Assembly (NCBI GenBank): GCA_942490995.1
Contig: CALOBG010000130.1
Span: 91,847 to 155,846, forward strand
Direction of reading: 5' to 3'
From: UBA981 sp942490995
GTDB lineage: Bacteria > Pseudomonadota > Gammaproteobacteria > Ga0077536
DNA: 64,000 nt
Shown: positions 44,145 to 53,353 of the stretch, piece after piece
Numbering within the stretch: position 1 is the first letter of the stretch
Layout: each line of letters starts with the position of its first letter
Translations under genes and position numbers: made by a program
The notes under the pieces: model-generated
The model's database searches: none
What the model was told of the DNA's origin: nothing
The model's input: only the letters and a program-made list of their open reading frames with translations

Positions 44145-45161
44145 GCCGCCGTGTCCACCCGCATAACGCCGCTCGGCCGCTGCGATGATCAGGTTCAGCA
44201 CCTGGCCGTGGCTGTAGCCCGCAACTTTACCCATGTGCGCGAGCTTGCCGTCCCAGCACCACGCCGGGTTCGGATTGACCTCCATCAGTTTGAGTTGACC
44301 GTGGCGGTCGGCGCGAAAATCGAATCGCGCGTAATCCCGCAGCTGGAGTCGATCGTAGAGCCGTTCACACCAGCTTGTTGCCCGTTGCTGGGCGTCGTTG
44401 TCTAGGCCCGCGGCGCGAAAGCGGATATCCGTCCAGTACGGTGATTGCGGGTCGACCTTGGAGCCGTAGCTGAGCAGCCGCGGCAGCGCCGGATCGAGCG
44501 CGCTGTAATCGACTTCCAGCATCGGCAGCGCGGTAAAACCGCCCGCGCCGTTGCCGATCAAACCGAGTCCGTACTCGGTACCGCTGAGAAACTCCTGGAG
44601 CAGGATATCGGTGCCTGGCAGCTCGTCGCGCAGCGCGGTGATGCGCGTCTCGGCCGCGCCGGCGTCGGCCACGATCGCGGCCTCGGTAATGCCGACACTG
44701 CCATCACCGCGGTTGGGTTTGACGAACGCGGGATAATCGAACGGCGGCAATGGATCACCCGGGCGCAGGAAAGCTTCGGCCGGAGCCGGACAGTCAGCGG
44801 CCACGGCGATCGCGCGCACCAGCGCCTTGTCGTAACACAGTCCGAGCGCGACCGGGCCGGAACCGCTGTAGGGTATATCGAGCATTTCCAGCAGCGCCGG
44901 TACGTGCAGTTCGCGCCGCGCGTCGTTGCGAAAGCCGGTATCGCAGAAATTGAGCACGAACTGCGGGCGCTGTTCGTGCAGGCGCGCATAAAGTTCGCTG
45001 TGGTCGTCGACATAGCTGAATTGACGCCCTTCGATCGAGTCCAGCGCGGCGCGCAGTTTTTCGACCTGAAAAAAATCGTCGGGGGTAAACCTGCCGCCGG
45101 GCTTGGAACTGTCGGGCAGGCGCGGATCGGCGAGCAGTACGGTGATGTCGGTGAATAACAC
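44139..45161 (-). CDS. ATP-grasp ligase, D-Ala-D-Ala ligase-like
   Basis: A 340-residue ATP-grasp protein. The nucleotide-binding lobe has YPAFVKPNRGDGSVGITEAA (about residues 144-163) and the catalytic region has LKLMEVNPNPAWCWDGKLAH (about 297-316), with the metal-binding Glu and Asn. The N-terminal part (about 1-110, with VLNFCDTGF) corresponds to the first D-Ala pocket domain. The overall length fits D-Ala-D-Ala ligases, but the surroundings lack cell-wall genes. Ligation of two amino acids or of an amino acid to a carrier is possible. Confidence 0.82.
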   Translation of the reverse strand: MLFTDITVLLADPRLPDSSKPGGRFTPDDFFQVEKLRAALDSIEGRQFSYVDDHSELYARLHEQRPQFVLNFCDTGFRNDARRELHVPALLEMLDIPYSGSGPVALGLCYDKALVRAIAVAADCPAPAEAFLRPGDPLPPFDYPAFVKPNRGDGSVGITEAAIVADAGAAETRITALRDELPGTDILLQEFLSGTEYGLGLIGNGAGGFTALPMLEVDYSALDPALPRLLSYGSKVDPQSPYWTDIRFRAAGLDNDAQQRATSWCERLYDRLQLRDYARFDFRADRHGQLKLMEVNPNPAWCWDGKLAHMGKVAGYSHGQVLNLIIAAAERRYAGGHGGS

Positions 45162-45170
45162 GTGTGTTCC

Positions 45171-46811
45171 TTACTCGGGTTGCGACTGGTAGAGGTGCAC
45201 ATCGCGCTGCGGATAAGGAATGCTGATCCCTTCAGCGTCGAAGCGGTCCTTGACCGCCCGCGTAACGTCCCAATAAACCGTCCAGTAGTCGGCCGCCAGC
45301 ACCCACGGCCGGACGATGAAATCGACCGACGATTCGCCCAGGGTATGCAGCCGGATGGTCGGCGCCGGATCGTCGAGCACCAGCGCGTGCTCGGCGATGA
45401 TGGTTTCAAGCACGCGCTGTGCGCTCGCAATATCGTCTTCGTAGCCGATGCCGAAGGTCATATCGACGCGGCGTTTGGGCTCGGCGTTGACGTTACGGAT
45501 CACGTCGCCCCAGATCTTGTTGTTCGGCACTACCAGCTTCTGATTGTCAAAGGTCAGGATCGTGGTCGATACCAGGCTCATCTGGTTGACCTTGCCGCTC
45601 ACCCCACCCGCTTCGACGACGTCGCCGACATCGAACGGCCGGTAGATCAGGATCATCATGCCGGAAGCGAAGTTCGACAGCGTTTCCTGCAAGGCGAACC
45701 CTAAAATAAAGCCGGCTACCCCGAGTCCGGCCAGCACCGGACCGAGCTGCACGCCAAGCTGTGACAAGGCGATGAGGACGCCGAGCACCAGCACCGCGTT
45801 CGCCGCGGTGGTAACAAAAAAATCCTGCAGCAGGTTCGAAAACTTCATTTTCGACGAGCTGACCGCGCGGCGCACGATGCGCGTGACGATATTCGCCAAC
45901 ACTTTGAACGCACCGATGATGACCACGAACACCAGGAGTTTGAAAAACCATCCCGGCCCGTCGCGGGCAACGGCGTCGCGCATCGCCCTGAGCCAGTCGT
46001 TGACCAGGCCGAGCAACACCTCGGAGCTGAACACGTCGCCGGAGATCTCGCCGGTAGTGGTGACCAGCAGCCGGGCATAGCCACTGACTTCCATCCCGCG
46101 CTCGCGCATAAGTTCGACCGTGGTGATCAAGCCCTGGACGAGGCGCGCACGGCGTTCCTCGAGCACGCTGAGTTCGGCTTCCAGGGCACGCTTACGCCCG
46201 TCCGGCGCGTCGTCCAGCCGGGTCGTGCTTGTCTGCAGGCGCTGCAGCACCAGCTCGATGCGCCCGGACAGCGTTTCGGCGCGCGCCGCCAGGGCCTTGT
46301 CCAGCGCGCTTCGTTCAGCCTCGCTGGTCTCGCCGAGACGTTCGGCGCGGTCGATATTGTCGAGCCAGTCGCGCAGCAGTCCGGACTCCAGTTCAGCGTA
46401 ATCGCGCAGGCGGTATTCGAGGTCGAGCAGCTCATCGGCGGCCGCCGTCAGGCGCTCGGCGCGGACTGCGTCCATGCCTTTGCGAACCCGGTCGATGGCG
46501 GCATGGATGTCGGCAAACTGCTCGACGACCAGCGCGGTGAGCCGGGCACGGGTGCGTGCATCGTCGTTTTTGTCGAGCGCATTCACAGCCGCGCCGAGCA
46601 GCGCGCGCAGCGCACGTTTGCGCCGCTCGAGCTGGATGAAGCCGGCCAGCGCGTCCTCGGCATCGACATCCGTGACCGCCGCGCTGCGCTCAATTTCGGC
46701 GCGCAGGTTCTCGATCTGGGCGAGGGCTTCGGGGTCATCGGCAGCGGCGACCAGCGCTGTCCAGGTGCTCAGCGTCAGCACCGCCAGCAACCCACACAGC
46801 CACCGCCGCAC
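45171..46811 (-). CDS. MscS-family mechanosensitive channel, large type
   Basis: About 546 residues from the GTG at 46811. The frame stays open to 46976, but that upstream part does not look like protein. After a signal-like segment (LCGLLAVLTLSTWTALVAAA) comes a long periplasmic-type coiled-coil region (about 60-260), as in MscK/YbiO-type channels. Three membrane helices follow, then the MscS pore and beta domain: GLGVAGFILGFALQETLSNF (pore helix), IYRPFDVGDVVEAGG and NNKIWGDVIRN. It releases solutes on hypo-osmotic shock. Divergent from the large histidine kinase gene, 275 bp apart. Confidence 0.88.
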   Translation of the reverse strand: MRRWLCGLLAVLTLSTWTALVAAADDPEALAQIENLRAEIERSAAVTDVDAEDALAGFIQLERRKRALRALLGAAVNALDKNDDARTRARLTALVVEQFADIHAAIDRVRKGMDAVRAERLTAAADELLDLEYRLRDYAELESGLLRDWLDNIDRAERLGETSEAERSALDKALAARAETLSGRIELVLQRLQTSTTRLDDAPDGRKRALEAELSVLEERRARLVQGLITTVELMRERGMEVSGYARLLVTTTGEISGDVFSSEVLLGLVNDWLRAMRDAVARDGPGWFFKLLVFVVIIGAFKVLANIVTRIVRRAVSSSKMKFSNLLQDFFVTTAANAVLVLGVLIALSQLGVQLGPVLAGLGVAGFILGFALQETLSNFASGMMILIYRPFDVGDVVEAGGVSGKVNQMSLVSTTILTFDNQKLVVPNNKIWGDVIRNVNAEPKRRVDMTFGIGYEDDIASAQRVLETIIAEHALVLDDPAPTIRLHTLGESSVDFIVRPWVLAADYWTVYWDVTRAVKDRFDAEGISIPYPQRDVHLYQSQPE

Positions 46812-47085
46812 ACACGCGCGGCAACGAATATTCTGACCCGAGTGGTCGGCGGACGCGGGCGGGTAGTGTGAAACGGTAGGCGCTGACTGCACTGCAATGC
46901 TCCGATCGTTGGATCCGCATGGGCGAATGTGGGGGCTCGTCGGCCGGCGACGTGGTGCGGCCGGCGCTGGCGACATGATAACTGCTGTTCCGCACCGGGT
47001 ACCTGCACGATTCGAAATTGATCAAGAAAATCCGCGCCTTGCCGCTAAAAACGGTCTATCTGTCGGTCTTCTGGGAGAGGCAGCA

Positions 47086-50000
47086 ATGCTCGGATTGTTC
47101 GATTCCAGCCCGTTCATGCCGCATGGCATGTGTTTGCTGTGGCGCAAGGACCTGCTGGCCCTGCATGTGGTTTCCGATGCGCTGATCGCGCTGGCCTATT
47201 TCGCCATCCCGCTGGTCCTGATGGTTTTCATGCGCCGACGGCCGGAGCTGCGTTACAGCGGCGTGATTGTCATGTTTGCAGCTTTCATTCTGTTCTGCGG
47301 GGCCTCGCACCTGGTTTCGATCTGGACGCTGTGGCAGCCGGACTACGCCCTGCAGGGCCTGGTCAAAGCGGCTACGGCGGCGGTTTCACTGGTCACCGCC
47401 GGCATGCTGTGGCCATTGCTGCCGAAGTTCGTCGCCATGCCGGCTCCCAGCGAACTTGCGGCCATCAACGCCCGCCTGGAAGAAGAGGTCGCGCGGCGCG
47501 GCGCGGCGGAGCAACGCTATCGCAAACTGGCCGCGGATCTCGAAATCCAGGTTGCCGAACGGACCAGCAGCCTCGAGCAATCGCTCGTTGCGCGCAAACA
47601 CAGCGAACAATCGTTCCGCGCTGCCTTTGATCATGCCCGCAACGGCAAGGCCATGTTCGGCCTCGATGGCCGCTGGGTGCAGGTCAACCAGGCGCTGTGC
47701 CGACTGCTCGGCTACAGCGCGGAAGAACTCCTGGAAATCAACTGGGAAGGCGTGACCCACCCCGATGACATGCACAGCTCCAACGATAAGGCCGAAGCTC
47801 TGCTGAGTGGAAGCATCGACGCAATTACCCTGCCCAAGCGCTATCTGCGTAAAGACGGCACGCTCATCCAGGCACTGGTCGATGTGCGGGTCGCGCGTAA
47901 TGACCAGGACGAGATCCTGTTTTTTGTCGCCGAAATCGAGGATCTGACCGCGGTCACGGAACTCGAAGCGGCGGTACGGCAATCCGAAGCGCGCGCGTCG
48001 ACCGTTATCGAAACGGCTTCGGACGCGATTTTCGAACTCGACGCCGAAGGCATCATACAGTCCGGCAATCCTGCCGCCGAGCGCATGCTGGGCGTCGACA
48101 AGGAGGCGCTGTGCGGGCGCCGCTTCGAATCGATATTGTCGGTCGAGCATGGCGGCGAGGTGTCATGGCCGAGCGTGCTGGCATCGGCGCGCGCCGGTAA
48201 TGGTCATGCCCCTGGCCCACAGACCCGCTTCGTGAAACGTGCCGACGGCACACAGATCCCCGTTGAAGCGCGCCTGGGTGGTATCGAGTCGGATGGACAC
48301 GCGCTCTACAGCGCCATCGTTTACGACATCAGCGAACGCGTCCAGGCCGAGCGCGCGTTGCGTGAAGCACACGAGGCATTGCGTTTCCACATGGCAAATT
48401 CGCCGCTGGCAGTGATCGAATGGGACCGTGATTTCAATATTACTTACTGGTCACCCTCCGCCGAACGCATCTTTGGCTGGAGCAGCGATGAAACGCTCAA
48501 TCGGCACCCGTCACAGTGGAACTTTGTTCACGAAGACGATGCCGAAACCGTCGTCGCGGTGATGGCCGAGTTGGCGAGCGGAAAAACCCAGCGCAATCAG
48601 CTCACCAATCGCAACTATCGTAAGGATGGTCAGGCGATCCATGCGGAATGGTTCAATTCGATCAGAACCGACGCTGACGGCAACGTGCTGTCGGTGCTCT
48701 CATTTATCGACGACATCAGCGAGCGCGTCGAAGCCGCGACTGCGCTGACAAACTCCGAAGCCCATACCACGGCAATTCTCGACGCCGCGGTCGACGGCAT
48801 CATATCCATCGAACCGGACGGCACCATCCTGGCGTGCAACCGGGCTGCCGAAGACATTTTCGGCTACCCATCGAAAGAGGTGATCGGGCGCAACGTCAAG
48901 ATGCTTATGCCGGCGCCTTACCGCCAGGAGCACGACGGCTATCTGCACAACTATCTCGCCACCGGCGAACGCAAAATCATCGGCATCGGTCGCGAGGTCG
49001 TGGGCTTACGCAAAAACGGCGAAGAGTTTCCAATGGAGCTTGCGGTCAGCGAAGTACGGACGGAAAACACTCGAACGTTCACCGGCTTCGTGCGTGACAT
49101 CAGCGAACGCAAAAACTTCGAGAAGGAGATCGTGGCCAGCAATCGACGCCTGCAGCACCAGGACTGGCTGTTGTCCGGCCATGCCTCGCTGTCGATGTTG
49201 TTGCAGGGCGACCCGACCCTGGTCGAGATTGGCGAGCGCACACTGCAATTTCTGTGCGAATACCTGCGCGCTGAAGCGGGCGCATTCTACGTATTCGATC
49301 ACCAAAACGTCCTGCGTCCGGTTGCCGGCCACGGTAACGGCGCGCCGCCGGCCTCCGCTCAGCAGACCGCGGCGATATCCGGCATTGCTCTTAAGGCGGC
49401 GCAGAGCGGCCGCACCGTGACCCTGTGTGCATCCGAGGCCGCCACCGCGCTGGTGGTGAAATCTGCATTCGGAGATATCGCCCTACACGAAATCGTTGCC
49501 TATCCGATCGCGATCGATAACCACATTGAGGCGGTAATCGAACTCGGCGCGATCGAGGCCTTGCGTGAAAACCACCAGGAATTTCTTCAGTTCAGCAGCG
49601 ATACGCTGGCCGTCGCAGTGTCCTCCGCCGGTGACCGCGAGCGTGTTCATCAACTCCTCCAGGAGTCGCAGGAACAGGCCGCGGCGCTGGAAAAGCAACG
49701 CCAGGAACTCGGTATCGTGAATCAGGACCTGCGCGACCGCAGTCGCACGCTCGAACAGAAAAACGCCGAGCTGCACGCCGCCAAGCAGGAGATCGAGGAC
49801 AAGGCCGACGCCCTGGAACGCGCCGGTCGCTACAAGTCCGAGTTTCTCGCCAATATGTCCCACGAATTGCGCACGCCGTTGAACAGCATGTTGGTGTTGT
49901 CGCGATCGTTGGCGAACAACGAGGGCAACAACCTGTCCGCCGACGACGTCAAGTGCGCGCGGGTGATCCACAACAGCGGGGAAAACCTGCTCAGCCTGAT

Positions 50001-50985
50001 CAACGATATCCTTGACCTGTCCAAGGTCGAGGCCGGTCAGCTCGATATCGAGATCGCGCCCGGCACGCTGTCCTCGTTTCTCGCGCCGCTGGTTGAGCAG
50101 TTCCAGCCGATTGCGACTGCTCGCGGGCTTGAGTTCGTAGTCGAAAGTCCGGCCGAAGACGCCGTCATAATCACCGATTCGATGCGTCTGTCGCAGATCC
50201 TGCGCAACCTGCTCGCCAATGCCTGCAAGTTCACCGAAAGTGGCCGGGTCACGCTGGCCGTGCGCGACCTCGGCGAGGAGGGGTTCGAGTTCCGCATCAG
50301 CGATACCGGGGTGGGTATAGCCGCCCCGGACCTGGAACGTATTTTCGAGGTTTTCCAGCAGGTCGACGGCTCAACCCGACGCCGCCACGAGGGTACCGGA
50401 CTGGGATTGTCGATCTCACGCGAACTCGGACAACTTCTGCAGGCCCGCATCAGCGTCGAAAGTAGCGTCGGCGTTGGCAGCCGGTTCACCGTGCATATGC
50501 CGCGCGTACACGGCAACTATGCGGACCCCGATCAGCACCCGATGGTGGAAACCGCTGTCGAAACGGGACCGGCTGCCGCCACGGCGCCATCGCATTGCGT
50601 CGTTGACCTGTCCGGTTCACGGATCCTGATTGTCGATGACGACTATCGCAGCAGTTTTGCCTTGTCGCGGGTGCTCGGCGAGTGCGCGGCGGAGGTTGCG
50701 ATTGCGGACAGTGGCGCAGCCGCACTCGATAAACTCGCCGCCAGCGCGTTCGACATCGTCGTCATGGACCTGATGATGCCGAATATGAACGGCAGCGACA
50801 CCATTCGTGCAATCAGGTGCGGCGCCCACCAGTCGGCGATCCCGATCGTGGCGGTCACCGCCGACGTGTCCGGCGAAACCCGCCGCGAAGCCGAGGCGGC
50901 CGGCGCCGACGGCTATATCCTGAAGCCGATCGATACCGCGACCCTGCTGGGCGTGCTGTTCGACCGCCTCGGCCGTGCCGCGTGA
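47086..50985 (+). CDS. Ethylene-receptor-like hybrid histidine kinase with FixL-like PAS
   Basis: A 1299-residue membrane hybrid kinase. Residues about 20-115 form three membrane helices homologous to the plant ethylene-binding domain. D31, Y38, I68, C71 and H75 equal ETR1 D25, Y32, I62, C65 and H69 at a constant offset of 6; C71 and H75 would bind Cu(I). About four PAS domains follow (about 174-290, 300-420, 425-545 and 550-680). The fourth resembles the FixL haem PAS, with His616 and Arg636 spaced as FixL H200 and R220. A GAF-like region (about 690-850) precedes HisKA (SHELRTPLN, H926), HATPase (NLLANACKF and DTGVGI) and a REC domain (D1228). GGGAGAGG precedes the ATG. Confidence 0.92.
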   Translation: MLGLFDSSPFMPHGMCLLWRKDLLALHVVSDALIALAYFAIPLVLMVFMRRRPELRYSGVIVMFAAFILFCGASHLVSIWTLWQPDYALQGLVKAATAAVSLVTAGMLWPLLPKFVAMPAPSELAAINARLEEEVARRGAAEQRYRKLAADLEIQVAERTSSLEQSLVARKHSEQSFRAAFDHARNGKAMFGLDGRWVQVNQALCRLLGYSAEELLEINWEGVTHPDDMHSSNDKAEALLSGSIDAITLPKRYLRKDGTLIQALVDVRVARNDQDEILFFVAEIEDLTAVTELEAAVRQSEARASTVIETASDAIFELDAEGIIQSGNPAAERMLGVDKEALCGRRFESILSVEHGGEVSWPSVLASARAGNGHAPGPQTRFVKRADGTQIPVEARLGGIESDGHALYSAIVYDISERVQAERALREAHEALRFHMANSPLAVIEWDRDFNITYWSPSAERIFGWSSDETLNRHPSQWNFVHEDDAETVVAVMAELASGKTQRNQLTNRNYRKDGQAIHAEWFNSIRTDADGNVLSVLSFIDDISERVEAATALTNSEAHTTAILDAAVDGIISIEPDGTILACNRAAEDIFGYPSKEVIGRNVKMLMPAPYRQEHDGYLHNYLATGERKIIGIGREVVGLRKNGEEFPMELAVSEVRTENTRTFTGFVRDISERKNFEKEIVASNRRLQHQDWLLSGHASLSMLLQGDPTLVEIGERTLQFLCEYLRAEAGAFYVFDHQNVLRPVAGHGNGAPPASAQQTAAISGIALKAAQSGRTVTLCASEAATALVVKSAFGDIALHEIVAYPIAIDNHIEAVIELGAIEALRENHQEFLQFSSDTLAVAVSSAGDRERVHQLLQESQEQAAALEKQRQELGIVNQDLRDRSRTLEQKNAELHAAKQEIEDKADALERAGRYKSEFLANMSHELRTPLNSMLVLSRSLANNEGNNLSADDVKCARVIHNSGENLLSLINDILDLSKVEAGQLDIEIAPGTLSSFLAPLVEQFQPIATARGLEFVVESPAEDAVIITDSMRLSQILRNLLANACKFTESGRVTLAVRDLGEEGFEFRISDTGVGIAAPDLERIFEVFQQVDGSTRRRHEGTGLGLSISRELGQLLQARISVESSVGVGSRFTVHMPRVHGNYADPDQHPMVETAVETGPAAATAPSHCVVDLSGSRILIVDDDYRSSFALSRVLGECAAEVAIADSGAAALDKLAASAFDIVVMDLMMPNMNGSDTIRAIRCGAHQSAIPIVAVTADVSGETRREAEAAGADGYILKPIDTATLLGVLFDRLGRAA

Positions 50986-51112
50986 CGGCCGGCGACACGC
51001 CAGCTCAGACGGGTCAAGAACGGCCGTCGGCGGCCGCTAGCCTGTTTGCGGGTCAGCCGCCGGCCGCCGTCGTGTGCGAACCGATTATCGCCGTTCGAGA
51101 AGGGACCTCAGC

Positions 51113-53353
51113 ATGGATCCAGCTTACGCACCTGTGAGCAGTTCACCGACAGCATTTGACTGGCGCCTCGATGCCCAGGGCCCGGCCGATTTGCCCAAGA
51201 TCCTGCTGGTCGACGATAAACCAGAGAACCTGTTCGCCCTGGAACGTATCCTGGGAACGCTTGACGCCGAGCTGCATAGCGCGGGCTCGGGTCCCGAAGC
51301 GCTGGGCCTGATGCTGCGTCATGATTTCGCCGCCGTCCTGCTCGACGTACAGATGCCGGAGATGGACGGTTTTGAGACCGCCACGCTCATGCGCGAACAC
51401 GCCGAGACGCGTGACGTGCCGGTGATTTTTGTCACCGCCATCAGCAAGGAACAGCGCTTCATCAAAGCCGGCTATGCGACCGGCGCGGTTGATTACCTGT
51501 TAAAGCCCATCGACCCGGAGATCCTGCTCGGCAAGGTACGGGTGTTCATCGACCTCGAACGCCAGCGTCGTGGCCTGCGCGAAGCTTTGTTTTCCCTCAG
51601 GCAGGTCAGCCGCCAGCATGACCTCATCCTGAGCTGCGCCAACGAAGGCATCCTCGGCCTCGATGCCGAAGGCTATATCGCCTACGCCAACCCTGCCGCC
51701 GAGCGCCTGCTCAAGGCCGGTGACCGACGCTTGTGCGGCTTGCGTCTGTCCGAGCTGTTCGCTGCCAGCGAAGCCGGCCCCGGCGAGTTTCAGACAGTAC
51801 TCGATTTGATCCGTACCGAAGGCCAGTTCCGCAGCGAGGATGCCCGTTTCGGTTGCCTCGACGGAACCGGCATCCCGGTCGATTTTTCGTGCGCCGCGAT
51901 CGTCGATGACGAACACATCTATGCCGGCGGCGTGCTGATCTTCAACGACATCACCGAACGCAAGAACACCGAGCAACAGCTCAAAAGGCTGGCCCGTTTC
52001 GACGAACTGACCGGGCTGGCCAACCGCACCCTGTTTCGCGAATTCCTGCGCAAATCGCTTTCCCGCGCCAGGCGTGGCGGGCGCTTGATGGGTCTGATGT
52101 TCCTCGATCTCGATCGTTTCAAGGCCGTTAACGACGAGCTTGGACATACCGCCGGCGACAAGCTGTTACGTGGCGTCGCCACGCGGCTGCAGCGCGCGGT
52201 GCGCGAAGGTGACCTGGTCGCGCGTCTGGGCGGGGATGAGTTTGCGATCGTGTTCGATGAAATCGACTCGGCCGCCAGCGCCGGCGGTATCGCCGAGAAA
52301 TTGCTGTGCGATATTGCCCGGCCGTACCTGATTGAGAATCGTCGCATCAACGTCTACAGCAGTATCGGTATCGCCCTCTACTATGGCGATGAGGAAAGCG
52401 CGGACGGTTTGATCCGCAAAGCCGACACCGCCATGTACGAAGCCAAGCGGCGCGGGCGCAATGGTTACCGCTACTACTCGGAAAGCATGAGCGACGCACA
52501 GGATCGTAGCGCCCAGTTCGAATCCGACCTCGCCGCGGCGATCCGAAACAATGCGCTGGACGTCCACTACCAGCCCCAGTTCGATACCGACAGTGGCGCC
52601 CTGCGCGGCTTCGAGGCGCTGGCGCGCTGGTTCGATCCGGAGCGCGGACTGGTGTCGCCGGCCGAATTCATACCCTGCGCCGAACAGGCCGGGCTGATCG
52701 ATGCATTGGGGGATTTTGTTCTGCGCGAAGCCTGCGCCCAGCTTGCGGACTGGCGCAGCGCCGGGCTGATCGACAGCCACTGCCGGATCGCGGTCAACGT
52801 TTCGCCCCTGCAGCTGCACAGCGGCAGGCTCGTCGCCCTGGTGCGTGATAACCTTCAGCGCGAAGGCCTGCAGCCCGAGAATCTGGTGCTTGAACTCACC
52901 GAATCGACGGTCATGGAAGACGCCGCGTCGGCGGTCGAGCAGCTCGGCGAGCTGGCCGAGCTGGGGGTGCGCATCGCGATCGACGATTTCGGCACCGGTT
53001 ATTCATCCCTCAGCTATCTGCAGCGCCTGCCCATCGATACCCTCAAGATCGATCGCAGCTTCGTCCACGGCCTCGGCAGCCAGGCCGGCAGTGAGGCGAT
53101 CGTGCAATCGATACTCGCATTGGCCCGTTCGCTGGACCTGACCGTCATCGCCGAAGGCGTGGAGACAACCGAGCAGCGTGATTTTCTCCGTGAGCACGGC
53201 TGCGCGGCCGTACAGGGCTACCTGTTCGCTGTCCCCGCGGCCGCCGAAGATGTCGAGAAAGGACTCCGCCACGGACCCGACCAGGCTCAAGCACTAGCAG
53301 TCGCCGAGCCAGACCAGGCTCGCGTCGATTGCCTGAGTTCGCAAGACCGCTAG
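51113..53353 (+). CDS. Response regulator REC-PAS-GGDEF-EAL, c-di-GMP turnover
   Basis: A 746-residue soluble signalling protein. A REC domain (about 28-150) has phospho-acceptor Asp78 (LLDVQMPEMDG). A PAS domain (about 165-285) contains ANEGILGLDAEGYIAYANPA. The GGDEF domain has the intact motif at 373-377, preceded by an RxxD inhibitory site (REGD). The EAL domain is intact: FEALARW (E501), ELTEST, DDFGTGYSS, KIDRSF and AEGVET. So both synthesis and breakdown of c-di-GMP are possible. It follows the hybrid kinase gene on the same strand, 127 bp later, and is a natural output partner. Its stop overlaps the convergent aspartoacylase-like gene by 4 bp. Confidence 0.94.
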   Translation: MDPAYAPVSSSPTAFDWRLDAQGPADLPKILLVDDKPENLFALERILGTLDAELHSAGSGPEALGLMLRHDFAAVLLDVQMPEMDGFETATLMREHAETRDVPVIFVTAISKEQRFIKAGYATGAVDYLLKPIDPEILLGKVRVFIDLERQRRGLREALFSLRQVSRQHDLILSCANEGILGLDAEGYIAYANPAAERLLKAGDRRLCGLRLSELFAASEAGPGEFQTVLDLIRTEGQFRSEDARFGCLDGTGIPVDFSCAAIVDDEHIYAGGVLIFNDITERKNTEQQLKRLARFDELTGLANRTLFREFLRKSLSRARRGGRLMGLMFLDLDRFKAVNDELGHTAGDKLLRGVATRLQRAVREGDLVARLGGDEFAIVFDEIDSAASAGGIAEKLLCDIARPYLIENRRINVYSSIGIALYYGDEESADGLIRKADTAMYEAKRRGRNGYRYYSESMSDAQDRSAQFESDLAAAIRNNALDVHYQPQFDTDSGALRGFEALARWFDPERGLVSPAEFIPCAEQAGLIDALGDFVLREACAQLADWRSAGLIDSHCRIAVNVSPLQLHSGRLVALVRDNLQREGLQPENLVLELTESTVMEDAASAVEQLGELAELGVRIAIDDFGTGYSSLSYLQRLPIDTLKIDRSFVHGLGSQAGSEAIVQSILALARSLDLTVIAEGVETTEQRDFLREHGCAAVQGYLFAVPAAAEDVEKGLRHGPDQAQALAVAEPDQARVDCLSSQDR

